Shown: positions 1 to 13,104, counted from the first letter of the stretch. The stretch is DNA of 64,000 bases from Diospyros lotus (GCF_014633365.1 NC_068350.1:67001-131000), one strand, 5' to 3'. A program made the numbers and translations. Notes: generated by a model from the letters alone, not told the origin.

Positions 1-3000
1 GGAGCTAGGTTCAACAACCATTTGGGGGATCGCTCGTTGTCGGGATTTATTTAATAATGGTAATGGAAGGCATTTGGATAAGCCTATGCTTGCTTTGTAA
101 CTATCTCTCTGATGATTATTTTTTCTAATTTTCTCTGAAAGCCTATGCTTGCTGGGATAACTTTTCTCTGTCTCTAAGTTGTTGCTGTGGTTATGTTTTG
201 TTTAGATGTATATGTTTCCACTTTCACATTGTAATCAACTCAACCTGAGGAGTCCTTGTCCCAGCTAGTTTGGTCCTGCACAAACCCTGTCATCATTCTT
301 CTGCAGCATGTTTTTGCAATGTAAACTATATAGGCAAAGTTGGAAGTTCTGTTTTGAGCTCAAGTGATGAGAAAGATTTAGGAAGATCTAGCACCTATGA
401 CGTGAAGACGGTGGACAAATTGGTGGATCTTGTTTTTCCAGCGCCATTGGCTGTTGTTATTTTGAGCTCAAGCGATCAGGAAAATACCCAAGCAAGTGTA
501 ATTGTTCTTGGAGAGGATGACTTGCAGAACCCATCAAAGAAGATGACTTGCAGAACCCATCAAAGAAGATGACTTGGAGAACCCATCAAAAAGATCCAGC
601 ACCAATGATGTGGAGATGGTGGACAATGCGGTGGATCCACATGCTTTTCCGATTCCTTTGCTCGGATTTAGGGGAATTGTAATAGTAAACTATCATTTAA
701 ACTCTTTTGTGTAGGCATATCATTTGCTGATTCTGGGTTTATCACCATAGCCATCCATTTGTTTTTCAATTGCTTCAATTTGTTTTTCTTTTGAGTTTCT
801 GTTTCTTTTAATTCTCAATCAAAATTGGGTTTCTATTTGTATTGTGCTGTTTCTTTTAATTTTCCTTTGGGTTTTTATTTATATAGTATTTTCTTTTTCT
901 TTCTGTTATCGTATGTTTTTGCATCAATGAGAGTAAAGACAACGAGGAAATGATAGAATTTTTTTTGAAGATTTTGTACTGTTTGTATTAGACATGCGGA
1001 TGAATTCAACTCAGTTACGTTTTCTTTTTGCCCTAGAAGATTACTTATTAGTACATGAGTATGTCTTTTTTTTTTTTTTAGTACAAACTGGAATTTAGCA
1101 AATTGCTCAAACTCAACTCAGCCATTAGAAATGCATGATCTTTGAGGCTGCGACCATTGGGTTTGTGCAGTCGCTGGCAGCATCCAACATGATAAGCAAA
1201 TAATCACAACAATGCAAGAAATTACCTGATAAGAAAGTAATATTAAATATTGATTTTAAGTATAATCTTGACCAAAATACTAACAGCAAACATCAAAACA
1301 ATTGTTCACGTTCCACAAATGTCAATAGTGCTATAGTTGCACGATTTTACAAGATCTAACGGAAAAACCCATACAAGGTTGACAGGATTAATGGTTGGCC
1401 TCAGGAGCTTGAGCACTCATGTTGAACTGTCAAAACCTCCACTGGTAGTTGGGGTTGAATTAACCTGATGCATAGGAGGGGTAGAACTACTAGAATTAGC
1501 CATGGGGGCCCCTGGAACTGCGACTGGTCCTGCAGTCATTATTGGTGGCCTTGGGAGGCTATTAACTTGAACAGGAAAGGGAGCAGCACCCGATGGTGGC
1601 ATAATAATTGGCAGCATACTTGGAGCAAGCATGTAACCTGGCAACATAAACAGCATTTCAGAAATAGAAACACGTACTCGCAAAAACTGCCAAAACAACA
1701 TGGATAATAGATTGCATATGCCGTTAACTTTATGCCATACACGAAGAATTAATGTTCTCAGAATCACATGTTAGCACTACCTGTTAGCATGTGTCTTACA
1801 TTGGAGGCAACGCAATCCGATGAATATATTAATAAGTTAGTGAGGGTACTTTGATTAAGATCATACATTTGGCACAAACCATTGCATAACCATGAAATTA
1901 ACCTGTCAATATAAGCAACACAAGAGAGAGATTATAGTTCTGTTACTTAAAAAAAAAAAAAAATCCTTACATCAATAAACAATTCTCACATTGCACCTTA
2001 TACTCAGGTGGCTTTGAAAACTCAAAAGAAGGGGAAAAAAAAAAAAAAAGAGAGAGAGACTACATGTGGATACAAAAGCACTGAAAATTTAACTGTAAAA
2101 AATAAAATAACAGTTTTCTAGGATTCAAGCCAATTTGCATAACATGTCATCGTGGGCTCAACCAAAAATACAGTATATAAGGTAAAAACAAAAAAATAGG
2201 ACAAATTGTCAAATTTTTGGGTTGTTCTTGAGGTTTTGAAGAAGAATGATCATTATTTAGCCTTGGGATAAACTCAAAATAAAAGAAGCCTTGCATCTAA
2301 CAAGCTCAATGATCTCATACATACGAGCAAGTTGAAAAGCCATCATTATGTTGCCACTGGTATTTATTATGTTAGGCAATAGAAAAGATCAACAAGTTGT
2401 CAAGAACTCTCCAACTGGATCCTCAAACAGGCCTCATTTGAACCAAAATATGTTTTCAAGTAAAAAATAAAAGCATCTAAAATTCTGAATAGTAGATTAG
2501 AATAAAGTAATTTATCTCATACCAGACATCAACTCAACTAAAAACAATATCAGGACAGATAAAAATTCTCAAGATCTAAATCTTTGATATAATTGTTGAA
2601 CAAGCCACTAGTAAATTTTAAAATTCAGAAACAAAAGAATTTTAAAATGATTTAACTTATTAAACTTACCCATCGGTCCAGGCCTAGTTTCTCAACTGTA
2701 ATCAATCAAATCTTTCATGCTATTGACCACTTCGGATATCTGAAATGTAACCAGAAAATAGGAAAAAAAAACACAGTTATCAATCAGGTATCACATAAAA
2801 GTTACACATAAATATAGTTTGGCTATGCTATGTTAAGTGCATCATGTAAGATCGTCATCCCACCGCCATTCAAACCTTCTCATATAATGAATGCATCAGA
2901 ACCCAAAGACATCAAACCATAGCCATATGAAATATATATTATCTATATATATATATATATAATCAGTGACCCAAACGAGCTCATTTTCCAAATTAACAAT

Positions 3001-3353
3001 GCTTGGAATCAAATCATTTTTATAATCGCTTATGCATATGTGGATTTTTCATATACAGATTTCTAAATACGTATTGTTTGAGCTTTAAGTGCCATGCATC
3101 ATACAAAAAACATAAAAAATATCAAAGAATGATTAACAGTAATGCACATACAGAATAAACATAACATCACTTGCATAAAAAAAATACATAAAAACATAAA
3201 AATATCTCTCTGTTGGCATTAGAGGCTGAAACATACAAATATACAAGAAACATAAAAATATACCAATGTAAAAAATACAGAGACCTCGGGTTCTTGCTTT
3301 TGTTGGATATCAAACCTCATCGCCGATAGCAAGAGGAGACGCGATCGGTTAAA

Positions 3354-3393
<40 letters not shown>

Positions 3394-3841
3394 CTCGTCA
3401 CTGGCAACAATGGGGTTTCAGACGGTGACGATGAGGACGGAGAGAGTAAGAGAAAGCGAGCTAGAGGGGGAGATGAAGCTAGTGGGGTGGGGGCGTCCGA
3501 TCTCTCACATTGTTAGTGTTTGCTGCTTCCGACAGAGGTGGGTGAGTTGGAAGAGACGCCAACAACAATGGGGTTTCAGTCGGTAAGAGAGATTGAGCGA
3601 GACAGATCGAGTAAGAAAGATCGAGCAAGACAGATTTCAAGAGTAGCAGAATAAGAGAGAGAGCTGGAGAGTAAGACAGAGCTGGGCATTCAATTTGTTA
3701 AACCCTAATGAAATTGGCAACCCTGAAAAGTCATTGGGAAAGTTAGGGGTTAACTTGTAATTTTGGCTAGGGGGTTAACTTTGTAATTTAAGTGGGTTTG
3801 TCAACCTGTTTGTCGCTCCATTCGTCCGTGTAGCATTATCC
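1..3841. mobile_element. Long-TIR Mutator-like element, copy 1 (left end outside window)
   Basis: From its first bases this segment is collinear with 4744-8448, so it is the first of two head-to-tail copies of one element. It ends in a terminal sequence (about 3225-3841) that is the inverse of the left end of copy 2; both outer ends read GGATAATGCTA-CGGAC from outside inward. The terminal repeat is several hundred bases long, contains GA/CT microsatellites, and has no transposase reading frame. Long TIRs without coding capacity suggest a non-autonomous Mutator-like element, but this is inference because a clean 9-bp target duplication is not visible. The left TIR lies before the window. Confidence 0.55.
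1417..1637 (-). pseudogene. Gene-like fragment in MULE copy 1: Pro/Ser-rich C-terminal exon
   Basis: On the - strand a splice-acceptor-like pyrimidine stretch ending CAG at 1640-1638 precedes an open reading frame of about 73 codons. It is rich in Pro, Met, Ser and Thr, contains FPVQVNSLPRPP and ends GGFDSST before a TGA at 1419-1417. The composition looks like the disordered tail of a nuclear or RNA-related protein, but I do not recognise the parent gene. A near-identical copy lies at 6043-6260. The likeliest explanation is a host exon carried inside the transposon (Pack-MULE style). Functional coding is not shown. Confidence 0.35.
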
Positions 3842-4973
3842 TTCAAAATAATGGATAATGCTATACGGACTTACAAGTTGACGAACGGGTTGACAAACGC
3901 GTGTTATCGCGATATTTTGAGCTTAAAAAATCGCGATAATTTGGCTTTGAATTTTGGGTTTGAATTTTGAATTTTCAGCGTGGGTACCCTCTGCCAAATT
4001 CCCAATTTGGTTTAGGGTTTAGTGCTCTCTCTCTATCTCTTTCTCTCTCAATTTGAGCGTACACACTCTGTCTCATTCGATCTCTTGCTCGTTCTCTCTT
4101 CGTCCTCATCATTACCAATTGAAACCCCATTGCTATCGACGACGAGCTCTCCCTCTCCCTCTTTGTATTTTTGAACCCATTGCGTCTCCTCCATCTCACC
4201 CGCGTCTGTCGGAAACAAGAACCCTAGCGGTGTGAGAGATCGATCGGTCGCTCTCTTACCCTCTCCGTCCTCACCATCACCCACTGAAACCCCATTACTG
4301 GTGGGTCTCTCTCTCTCTCTCTGTATTTTTGAACCCATCGTGTCTCTTGTAGGTCACATGCCTCTGTTGGAAAGAAACCCTAGCGATGTGAGTGAGACAT
4401 TGGGCACCCCCACCCCACTGGCTTCATCTCCCCCTGTCGCCGGCGAAGAGCTCTTATTTCTGAGAGGTTTCAGCCTTTGTATTTTTTACATTGGTATGTT
4501 TTTACGTTTCATGTATATTTTTGTTCAAGAGGCTTGAACTGCTCTGTCTGTTTTCCAGACCTCGGAATCGTTGGATTTCCAGACCTCTTGTATATTTTTG
4601 TTCGAGAGGCTTGAACTCGTTGGATTTCCAGACCTCGGAATCGTCGAACTTGAACTGGGTGTCGGAGGTGATTGGGGATAGGTTGTTGGCGAAGAAGTAG
4701 CTTCTGGTAACCATTATTAATGGAGGAGTGGTAGTTTCTCGAGTGGAGCCGAGTTCAACAACCATTTGGGGGATCGCTCATTGTCGATTGCTAGGATTTA
4801 TATAATAATGGTAATGGAAGGCATTTGGATAAGCCTATGCTTGTTGTGTAACTATCTGGTAGGTTTTGTTTAGATTTATATGTTGCTAGTTTCACATTGT
4901 AATCAACTCAACCTGAGGAGTCCTTATCCCAGCTACTGAAAAGATATGAGGAGGCAAAGTTGGAAGTTCTGTT

Positions 4974-5192
4974 TTGAGCTCAAGTGATGAGGAAGATTTA
5001 GAGGCAAGCATGGTTGTTCTCGGCGAGAACCCATCCAAAAGATCTAGCACCTATGACGTGAAGACGGTGGACAAATTGGTGGATCCTGCTTTTCCAGCGC
5101 CATTGCCTGTTGTTATTTTGAGCTCAAGCGATCAGGAAAATAGCCAAGCAAGTGTAATTGTTCTTGGAGAGGATGACTTGCAGAACCCATAA
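4974..5192 (+). pseudogene. Gene-like Ser/Asp-rich fragment in MULE copy 2
   Basis: A + strand open stretch of about 72 codons has two related acidic Ser-rich blocks (LSSSDEEDL and LSSSDQEN), each followed by a short VxxLGE motif. Copy 1 has the counterpart at about 345-575, where a deletion removes part of the first block and the end differs. No start context, domain or splice structure identifies a gene, and I do not recognise the product. It is best read as a host coding fragment carried and duplicated by the element; it could also be chance open frame. Confidence 0.3.
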
Positions 5193-6042
5193 AAAATGAT
5201 GACTTGGAGAACCTATCAAAAAGATCCAGCACCAATGATGTGGAGATGGTGGACAAAGCGGTGGATCCACATGCTTTTCCTGTTCCTTTGCTCGGTTTTA
5301 GGAGAATTGTAATAGTAAACTATCATTTAAACTCTTTTGTGTAGGCACATCGTTTGATGATTCTAGGTTTATCTCCATAGCCATCCATTTGTTTTTCAAT
5401 TGCTTCCATTTGTTTTTCTTTTGAGTTTCTGTTTCTTTTAATTCTCAATCAAAATTGAGTTTTTATTTGTATTGTGCTGTTTCTTTTAATTTTCCTTTGG
5501 GTTTTTATTTCTATAGTATTTTCTTTTTCTTTCTGTGATTGTATGTTTTTGCATCAATGAGAGTAAACACAATGAGGAAATGATAGAATTTTTTTTTGAA
5601 GATTTTGTACTTTTTGTATTGGACATGCAGATGAATTCAACTCAGTTACATTTTCTTTTTCCCTAGAAGATTACTTATTAGTACATGAGTATGTCCTTTT
5701 TTTTTTAGTACAAACTGGAATTTAGCAAATTGCTCAAACTCAACTCAGCCACTAGAAAGGCATGATCTTTGAGGCTGCAACCATTGGGTTTGTGCAGCCA
5801 CTGGCAGCATCCAACATGATAAGCAAATAGTCACAACAATGTAAGAAATTACTTGATAAGAGAGTAATATTAAATATTGATTTTAAGTATAATCTTGACC
5901 AAAAACTAACAACAAACATCAAAATAGTTGTTCACGTTCCACAAATGTCAATAGTGCTATAGTTGCACGATTTTACAAGATCTAACAGAAAAACCTATAT
6001 AAGGTTGACAGGACTAATGGTTGGCCTCAGGAGCTTGAGCAT

Positions 6043-6260
6043 TTATGTTGAACTGTCAAAACCTCCACTGGTAGTTGGGGTTGAATTAGCCTGATGCATA
6101 GCAGGGGTAGAACTACTAGAATTAGCCATGGGGGGCCCTGGAACTGTGGCTGGTCCTGCAGTCATTGTTGGTGGCCTTAGGAGGCTATTAACTTGAACAG
6201 GAAAGAGAGCAGCACCCGGTGGCATAATCATTGGCAGCATACTTGGAGCAAATATGTAAC
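6043..6260 (-). pseudogene. Gene-like fragment in MULE copy 2: Pro/Ser-rich C-terminal exon
   Basis: This is the counterpart of 1417-1637, with the same acceptor-like CAG (6263-6261) and the same stop. The two translations differ by about a dozen residues and a one-residue indel, while both stay open. That could mean young duplication rather than selection. The parent gene is not recognised. Confidence 0.35.
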
Positions 6261-8448
6261 CTGGCAACATAAACAGCATTTCAGAAATAGAAACACGTAC
6301 TCGCAAAAACTGCCAAAATAGCATGGACAATAGATTGCATATGCCGTTAACTTTATGCCATACACGAAGAATTAATGTTCTCAGAATCACATATTAGCAC
6401 CACCTGTTAGCATGTGTCTTACATTGGAGGCAACGCAATCCAATGAATATATTAAGAAGTTAGTGAGGGTACTTTGATTAAGATCATACATTTGGCACAA
6501 ACCATTGCATAACCATGAAATTAACCGGTCAATATAAGCAACACAAGAGATAGATTATAGTTCTGTTACTTGAAAAAAAAAAAAAATCCTTACATCAATA
6601 AACAGTTCTCACATTGCACCTTATACTCAAGTGCTTTGAAAACTCAAAAGAAGAAGGAAAAAAAGGACTACATGTGGATACAAAAACACTGAAAATTTAA
6701 CTGTAAAAAATAAAATAACAGCTTTCTAGGATTCAAGCCAATTTGCATAACATGTCATCATGGACTCAACCAAAAATACAGTGTCTAAGGTAAAAACAAA
6801 AAACAGGACAAATTGTCAAATTTTTGGGTTGCCCTTGAGGTTTTGAAGAAGAATGATCATTATTTAGTCTTGGGATAAACTCAAAATAAAAGAAGCCTTG
6901 CATCTAACAAGCTCAATGATCTCATACATATGAGCAAGTTGAAAAGCCATCATTATATTGCCACTGGTACGTATTATTCTAGGCAATAGAAAAGATCAAC
7001 AAGCTGTCAATAACTCTCCAACTGGATCCTCAAACAGGCCTCATTTGAACTAAAGTACGTTTTCAAGTAAAAAACAAAAGCATCTAAAATTCTGAATAGT
7101 AGATTAGAATAACGTAATTTATCTCATACCAGACATCAACTCAACTAAAAACAATATCAAGACAGATAAAAATTCTCAAGATCTAAATCTTTGATATAAT
7201 TGTTGAACAAGCCACTAGTAACTTCTAAAATTCAAAAACAAAAGAATTTTAAAATGATTTAACTTATTAAACTTACCCATCGGTCCAAGCCTAGTTTCTC
7301 AACTGTAATCAATCAAATCTTTCATGCTATTGATCACTTTGGATATCTGAAATGTAACCAGAAAATAGAAAATAAAAAAAAAAACATAGTTATCAATCAG
7401 GTATCACATGAAAGTTACACATAAATATAGTTTGGCTATACTATGTTAAGTGCATCCTGTAAGATCATCATCCCACCGCCATTCAAACCTTCTCATATAA
7501 TGAATGCATCAGAACCCAAAGACATCAAATCGTAGTCATATGAAATATATATTATCTATATATATATATATAAACAGTAACCCAAACAAGCTAATTTTCC
7601 AAATTAACAATGCTTGGAATCAAATCATTTTTATAATCGTTTATGCATATGTGGATTTTTCATATACAAATCTCTAGATACGCATTGTTCAAGCTTTAAG
7701 TGCCATGCATTAGACAAAAAACATAAAAAAATATCAGAGAATGATTAACAATAATGCACATACAGAATAAACATAACATCACTTGCATCATAAAAATACA
7801 TAAAAACATAAAAATATCTCTATGTTGGCATTAGAGGCTGAAACATAAAAATATACCAATGTAAAAAATACAGAAACCTCGGGTTCTTGCTTCTGCCGGA
7901 TATCAGACCTCATTGCCGGAGGCAGGAAAAGACGCGATCGGTTAAAAAATACAGAGAGAGACAGAGAGAGAGTTCGTCACCGGCAACAATGGGGTTTCAA
8001 ACGATAACGATGAGGACGGAGAGTAAGAGAAAGCAAGCGAGAGGGGGAGATGAAGCCAGTGGGGTGGGGTGGGGGCATTCGATCTCTCACACTGTTACTG
8101 TTTGTTGCTTCTGACAGAGGAGGGTGAGCTGGAAGAGACGCCGACAGCAATGGGGTTTCAGTCGATAAGAAAGAGCGAGCGAGAGATCGAGTGACATTGT
8201 TACGAGACAGATCGAGTAAGAAAGATCGAGCAAGATAGATTTCACGAGCAGTAGAGTAAGAGAGAGAGAGCTAGAGAGTAAGACATAGCTGGGTGTCCAA
8301 TTTGTTAAACCCTAATGAAATTGGCAACCCTGAAAAGTCATTGGGAAAGTTAGGGGTTAACTTGTAATTTTGGCTGAAGGGTTAACTTTGTAATTTAACT
8401 GGGTTTGTCAACTTGTTTGTTGCTCTGTTCGTCCGTGTAGCGTTATCC

Positions 8449-8746
8449 TTTTATAATTGGGTAATATGTGGGTCTCTCTATTTGGGTGGGAATTCAAAAT
8501 AATTGGCCTTCAATTTATCGCGATAATTTAGTTAAAATCTCGCGACTATATCAGATTGTCAAGTAAGTCGTCGGCCAAATTGGCTGTCTAGCAGTGTCCT
8601 TAATTTAAACCCCATATTAATGCATTATTCACCCTAGCTACTACCATACATATATACCTAGGTACATGCATGGTCATTAATCAATTGGCAATGACATCCC
8701 GCTCAGCTTATATATTAAGTTAGCGCATTGTCAAGGAGACTGTCGT
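8449..8746. other. Intergenic stretch, nothing recognised
   Basis: AT-rich sequence between two transposons. It contains short TATATA/TACATA runs but no open frame, repeat pair or motif that I can assign. Confidence 0.5.
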
Positions 8747-10568
8747 TAGGGGTGAGCATAAAATCGGTTTAATCGATTAAATTGAATCGAATCGATCGAT
8801 TCGGTTCGGTTATTCAAGGTGGACAGTTTGGGTTGAGTTAGTTTTTTATAAAAATTTTGGATAATCGGTTCAGTCCAATTATTTGGGCAAAAATACCCGA
8901 AAAACTGAACCGACCCACGCTAACCGACCCGTGCTGCTGCACCTCGGTCGTCGGCTCCATTCAACATTCATTGCCTGTTTGCCTTTCTTCCTTGCGCATC
9001 ACACCCGGACCCGATAGCCCGCCCGAGCCGAGAGAGAGAGACCGCCTCACCCTCACAGAAACCCCCACCCATCGTCAACCTTCACATCGCCGTCGCCGTC
9101 GGAGCCGGACGCCTTCGTCGTCAATTTCTCCCCCCCGACCCAACACCCAGCCCCCCTCACTCGTCGTCGTCGTCGAAGCATCAACCCTAGGCCCCTAGGT
9201 CTTTGGCTGCTAACCCTCACCTTGCCATCGACGCATCGTCGTCCTCGTCAGACCCAAGCCCCTTCAAGCCCTTCACCGTCGGCTTCTTCCCCACCCAAGT
9301 CCAACACGGCAACACCCAGCCCCCCTGGCCCCTGCACTCGATAGCCCGAGACCCAGCCCCCCGGTCGTCGAAGCATCGACCCTAGCCCTAGGTCACCGGC
9401 TAACCGAACCCTCACGTCGTCCTCGCCCTCGCCGTCAGACCCAAACACCTTCACCGTCGGCTTCTCCCCCGCCCAACACCCAGCCCCCCTGCACCTGATA
9501 GTCCGAGACCCAGCCCCCCCACCCTGTCGAACGCGACAGCAAACCCTAAGCCATTTCACCCTCCTCACCGTCAACATCAACAATCTGGTTGGTTTCGGCA
9601 ACTTAGGAGTGAACGATCTTGCGGGTATCGCCGTCATCGATTTGAGAAGGTAATACTAATACGATTTCGGCAACTTAATCAGTTAATCGTCGTGTGGTTT
9701 TGATTGTCATGTCTGATCTGGTTGGTAATACGATTTGGTTCGTTTGATTTGTTTAATTTGTTGTGATTTGGTTCGTTGTTTTTCTTTTGCGAATTTGTTG
9801 GTATCACTAATCTTAATCGTCGTGTGGTTCTGATTTGCTTAATCAAAAGAGTAAACAAACAACTTAATCGTGTGATTTGGTTCGTTGATGCTTTGATTTG
9901 GCTTTGTGAATGCACTGTTATTGATATATAGAATGCACTGTTAATGGGATTCTTGTGCAGCTGCGCTTTCTGCTTTCTGTTACTGTTATTGTTTAATTTG
10001 TTTTGCTTTCTGCTGTTATTGTTTTGATATATAAGTGAATTGTGCAGCAAATGCAATGAATGTTTTTTCTGTTTTGTTGGTTTTTAGTGTTACTGTTTGC
10101 TGTTGATGTATAAGTGAATTGCACTGTTAATGAATATTTTCATTTTAGTGTTTTTTTCTATTTTGATATCTTTTATGTTAGTGTTTTCTGTTTTGTATTG
10201 ATCAGGTGAATGTTTTGCAGCATATTTGTATTGATCGGGTGTTTTTTCTGTTAATGGGTTTTTAGGGATACTGTTTGCTGTTGATGTTGGTGTTTTTAGT
10301 GTTTTCAGTTCTGTTTTTGGATTGCTTTTTGGTTTATTTTTTGGTTCGGTTAGCCTACAGTCTAAATCGGTTAATTCGGTTCAGTTTATGAAATATTTTT
10401 TCGGTTCGGTTTTTGGTTCGGTTAGTTTAAAGTTCAAATCGGTTATTTCGGTTTCAGTTATTTTGGTTAGTATATTAAGTCGGTTCGGTTATTTCCATAA
10501 CAGTGGTTCGGTTCGGTTAGGCAAAAATAGGGCGGTTTGGTTCGGTTATAACCGAATGCACACCCCTA
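8747..10568. mobile_element. Non-autonomous hAT-like element with CGGTTCGGTT repeats
   Basis: The left end TAGGGGTGAGCATAAAATCGG and the inverse of the right end, TAGGGGTGTGCATTCGGTT, form a terminal inverted repeat. Sub-terminal zones at both ends are packed with CGGTT/TTCGGTT motifs. The flanking octamers (GACTGTCG and AGCTGCCG) match at five of eight positions, all differences being transitions, which would suit an old 8-bp hAT target duplication. The centre (about 8930-9560) is strikingly GC- and CpG-rich, with an imperfectly repeated block of CACCCAGCCCCCCT type. From 9660 to 10320 it is a T-rich, internally repetitive tail. No transposase is visible. Confidence 0.5.
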
Positions 10569-12588
10569 GCTGCCGCATAATTTGGGCTGAAGAGAAATAG
10601 ATGGCAAGCACGAATTTATTGCTCCAAAAGTTGTTAATTACAGCAGTGTTAGATATCTCTGTCAATTGCATGCCTTCGAAATTTGTGTTACGGAAATAAA
10701 ATGTGAATTGCTATGGATCTCGATGTAACACTCCATGTTTTTCTAAAAATTTGGGGGAACTTATTATTTAGGAAATAATTACACCAAATTTTAAAATAAT
10801 GAATTTTCCCTTTTAAATGTGCGCGCGTGTATATAGATAGATAGATAGATAAATAAAGGGAAAAGGGTACCTCTTACTCCCCAATTTAATGAAAGAAGAG
10901 AAAGTGCATTTAGTGTTGTTCCTTCTGGCTCAAAAGGGAGGCGGTCGGACGTGAGCTCGCAATGACAGGGAATGGATTTCGGGGGTGATTGGCACCTTCA
11001 AGTACTTCGACCCTCAAGTAAATAAGAGAGTAAAATGACAGAGTATTAGTGGGCTAAAGAAGAACATACATTGGCTCTGGGAAGAGCTGACCTATATAGA
11101 AGGAGGAGAGGTCTTCTTGTATGCATGTGTTGTGCGTTTGCAGGATGATGGGACTGGATATCCAACGTCGATGAGGCTCCCTGACAGTGACATGGTGCGG
11201 ATGAAATCGCCATTAATGTGGATGGGATCCACCATTAATGAGGATGGAATTTACTATAAATGAGGATGAGATATTGAGTGGACATAGCAGTACCTAGTGG
11301 GTGACAGTAATGATGCTATCGCAAACTAGCATAGGGCCAAGGTCGAGCCTGGCCAAGGGTCGTGATTGGGCCAGGTTGTGGGTCATGGTTGGGCTAGTAC
11401 GGTCCACAGCCCCCCAGGTCGATTGGTCGAAAAGCGAGCATCCGAGCTTAAGAATATGTAGTCGGGCAATGCATTTCAGGCGTTTGTTGCGGGAGTGAGG
11501 TCAGGATATAATCCCCTAGGAACAGTTGTTTTGGTAGAGGGTTATGTACTGGGCTTCCTCCGATTCCTATGTTATAAAAAAAAAAAAACCCAAACCCTAA
11601 ATCTGAAACCCTAAAACAACATATATATCTATATATCTATATTTATGTTAAGGCTGAATCTAACATCTTCTTTGATGAGTATTTTATTTTCTAATTTTTT
11701 ATAGTAATAAATGAATATTTTAGATTTTTCCTGAATTAGTATTAGATTTTTCTAATTTTGTGGTGATTTTAAAATTTTAAATTATTTGTAATTTAATTAT
11801 TATTTTATTAATTAACTATATGTACATTCTTTAAATGTAGGTAGGTGCATATATTAAATCTACCTAATCTAATCTAATAATATTATTAAGCCTAATAATT
11901 TTTTATTCTACTTGAACTTTACACATATAAATATTTATTACTATTAAAGCAAGTTGCACCTATATAACCATTTTAAAGATTAATACAAAGTATGCCACCT
12001 ATTTAATTAGTTGCACCTCCCACATATTCTCAAGCCTAAACTTTTATCACAACACTTTTTTCTTTTGGACAATTTTCCCCCATTTTCCTTAATTTCCTTC
12101 ATTTTTATTCTACACTTTTCTTGGGCCATCTAATGGTTGTGTTTTGTTATTCTTTAAAAGAAAATACATAGGCAATTATTTAATTGGAATTTAGTATAAT
12201 TGATTTGTGTTATGTGATTACAATCTGCATAATGAAAGCTCTCCAAGTAAGCAAGCTGAAGCCCATTGCAAATGCAATGAAGAATATGATGATGGTTATG
12301 AAACTGAGAAAATATTATAAAAGCATTTCTGTCATTGGTTCTAGATATCCTTACCTTGGTAGAAAGGACTATAAAAGCATTATCCTTACCTTCGAGTCAA
12401 GTCAACACAGTGACAAACTCGAGCTCAATGCATTTACAAAGTTTAAAACTCCACTCGAACTTGATTGAGTTTTATTTCTAGATCTCGAGCTTGACTTGGT
12501 GAAATACTTCAAAAGTTGGAGCCCAATTTGGTTCAACTCAATAACTCAAAGAAAACATTGAGTTCAACAAATTTTAGGAGAAAAAAAC
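10569..12588. other. AT-rich intergenic region without supported genes
   Basis: This holds a (GATA)n run near 10836-10852, a poly(A) followed by plant telobox-like AAACCCTAA motifs near 11585-11620, and a very AT-rich block at 11640-12000. The 11100-11500 stretch, with a TATATA motif near 11090 and repeated ATTAATG-GGATGG units, resembles retroelement LTR or leader sequence, but no partner is visible. An open stretch at 12184-12468 has low-complexity, Lys/Met-rich translation and no recognisable domain. Confidence 0.4.
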
Positions 12589-13104
12589 TGATAGTGTTCA
12601 AGAAATGGAAACAAAACAAATAACAAAGCAATAATAGAAATAAGAGAGTCAAAAACTTATCTTGGTTCAGGCATGAAAATGCTCTACATTCAGACTGTCG
12701 AAGCCTTCAGAAAATCCACTAGAAAGTGTTCAAGATTACGGCAATTCCCTCTCTCTTACACCTAGCTATGAATCAATAGCCTCACCTCTAAAGAATACAA
12801 GGACCGAACCTTTGCTCTCTCTCTATCCTCTAGAACTCGCGCAAGACAGAAAAAAATGAATGAATCGCTGAAAATCTCATGCTACCCGAGAACCTATCTG
12901 CCTCTATTTATAAAATATAGAGGCGGTTACAACTTAAGGACTGAAATGAAATATTTGGAAATACAAGGTCTATTCGGAAATATCTTTAAATTAGATATTT
13001 CCACTATATTCTAAACACATAAAATATAAGCATACAATTATTCCCCAACTGAGAACACAGCCCTACACCAAGACTAAACAGCTAGACTAATACAAATTCT
13101 AACA
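12589..13104 (-). mobile_element. Putative solo LTR (copia-like termini)
   Basis: Read on the - strand the segment starts TGTTAGAATTTG, a common copia LTR start, and ends ACACTATCA. It contains a palindromic TATA region (CCTCTATTTATAAAATATAGAGG split around 12901-12925) of the type found in LTR promoters. No matching target duplication is visible: the flanks are AAAAC and TTAGC. No second LTR or coding sequence is adjacent. The ends are therefore estimates. Confidence 0.4.

Larger units (their letters stand above)
3853..8448. mobile_element. Long-TIR Mutator-like element, copy 2 (complete)
   Basis: A complete copy of about 4.6 kb. The left TIR starts GGATAATGCTATACGGAC at 3853 and runs to about 4510; the right TIR runs from about 7850 to 8448 and ends in the inverse GTCCGTGTAGCGTTATCC. 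The TIRs include matching blocks, for example the inverse of the CAATGGGGTTTCA block and of the stretch around a TACATTGGTAT motif. The interior repeats copy 1 at high identity, with small indels. Only 11 bp (3842-3852) separate the two copies. The 9 bp flanking each side share just the last five bases (ATAAT), so the target duplication is doubtful. No transposase is visible, so the element is non-autonomous. Confidence 0.6.

Noticed and set aside
11301..11498. 65-codon open frame in a GC-richer patch
   Set aside because: No recognisable motif; the flanks look like retroelement leader sequence, so it is probably chance.
11585..11625. Interstitial telomere repeat
   Set aside because: Only isolated AAACCCTAA teloboxes in A-rich sequence, with no tandem array; the same applies near 20010.
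12184..12468. 94-codon open frame as a possible small gene
   Set aside because: Low-complexity Lys/Met-rich translation, AT-rich surroundings, and no domain, splice or promoter support.
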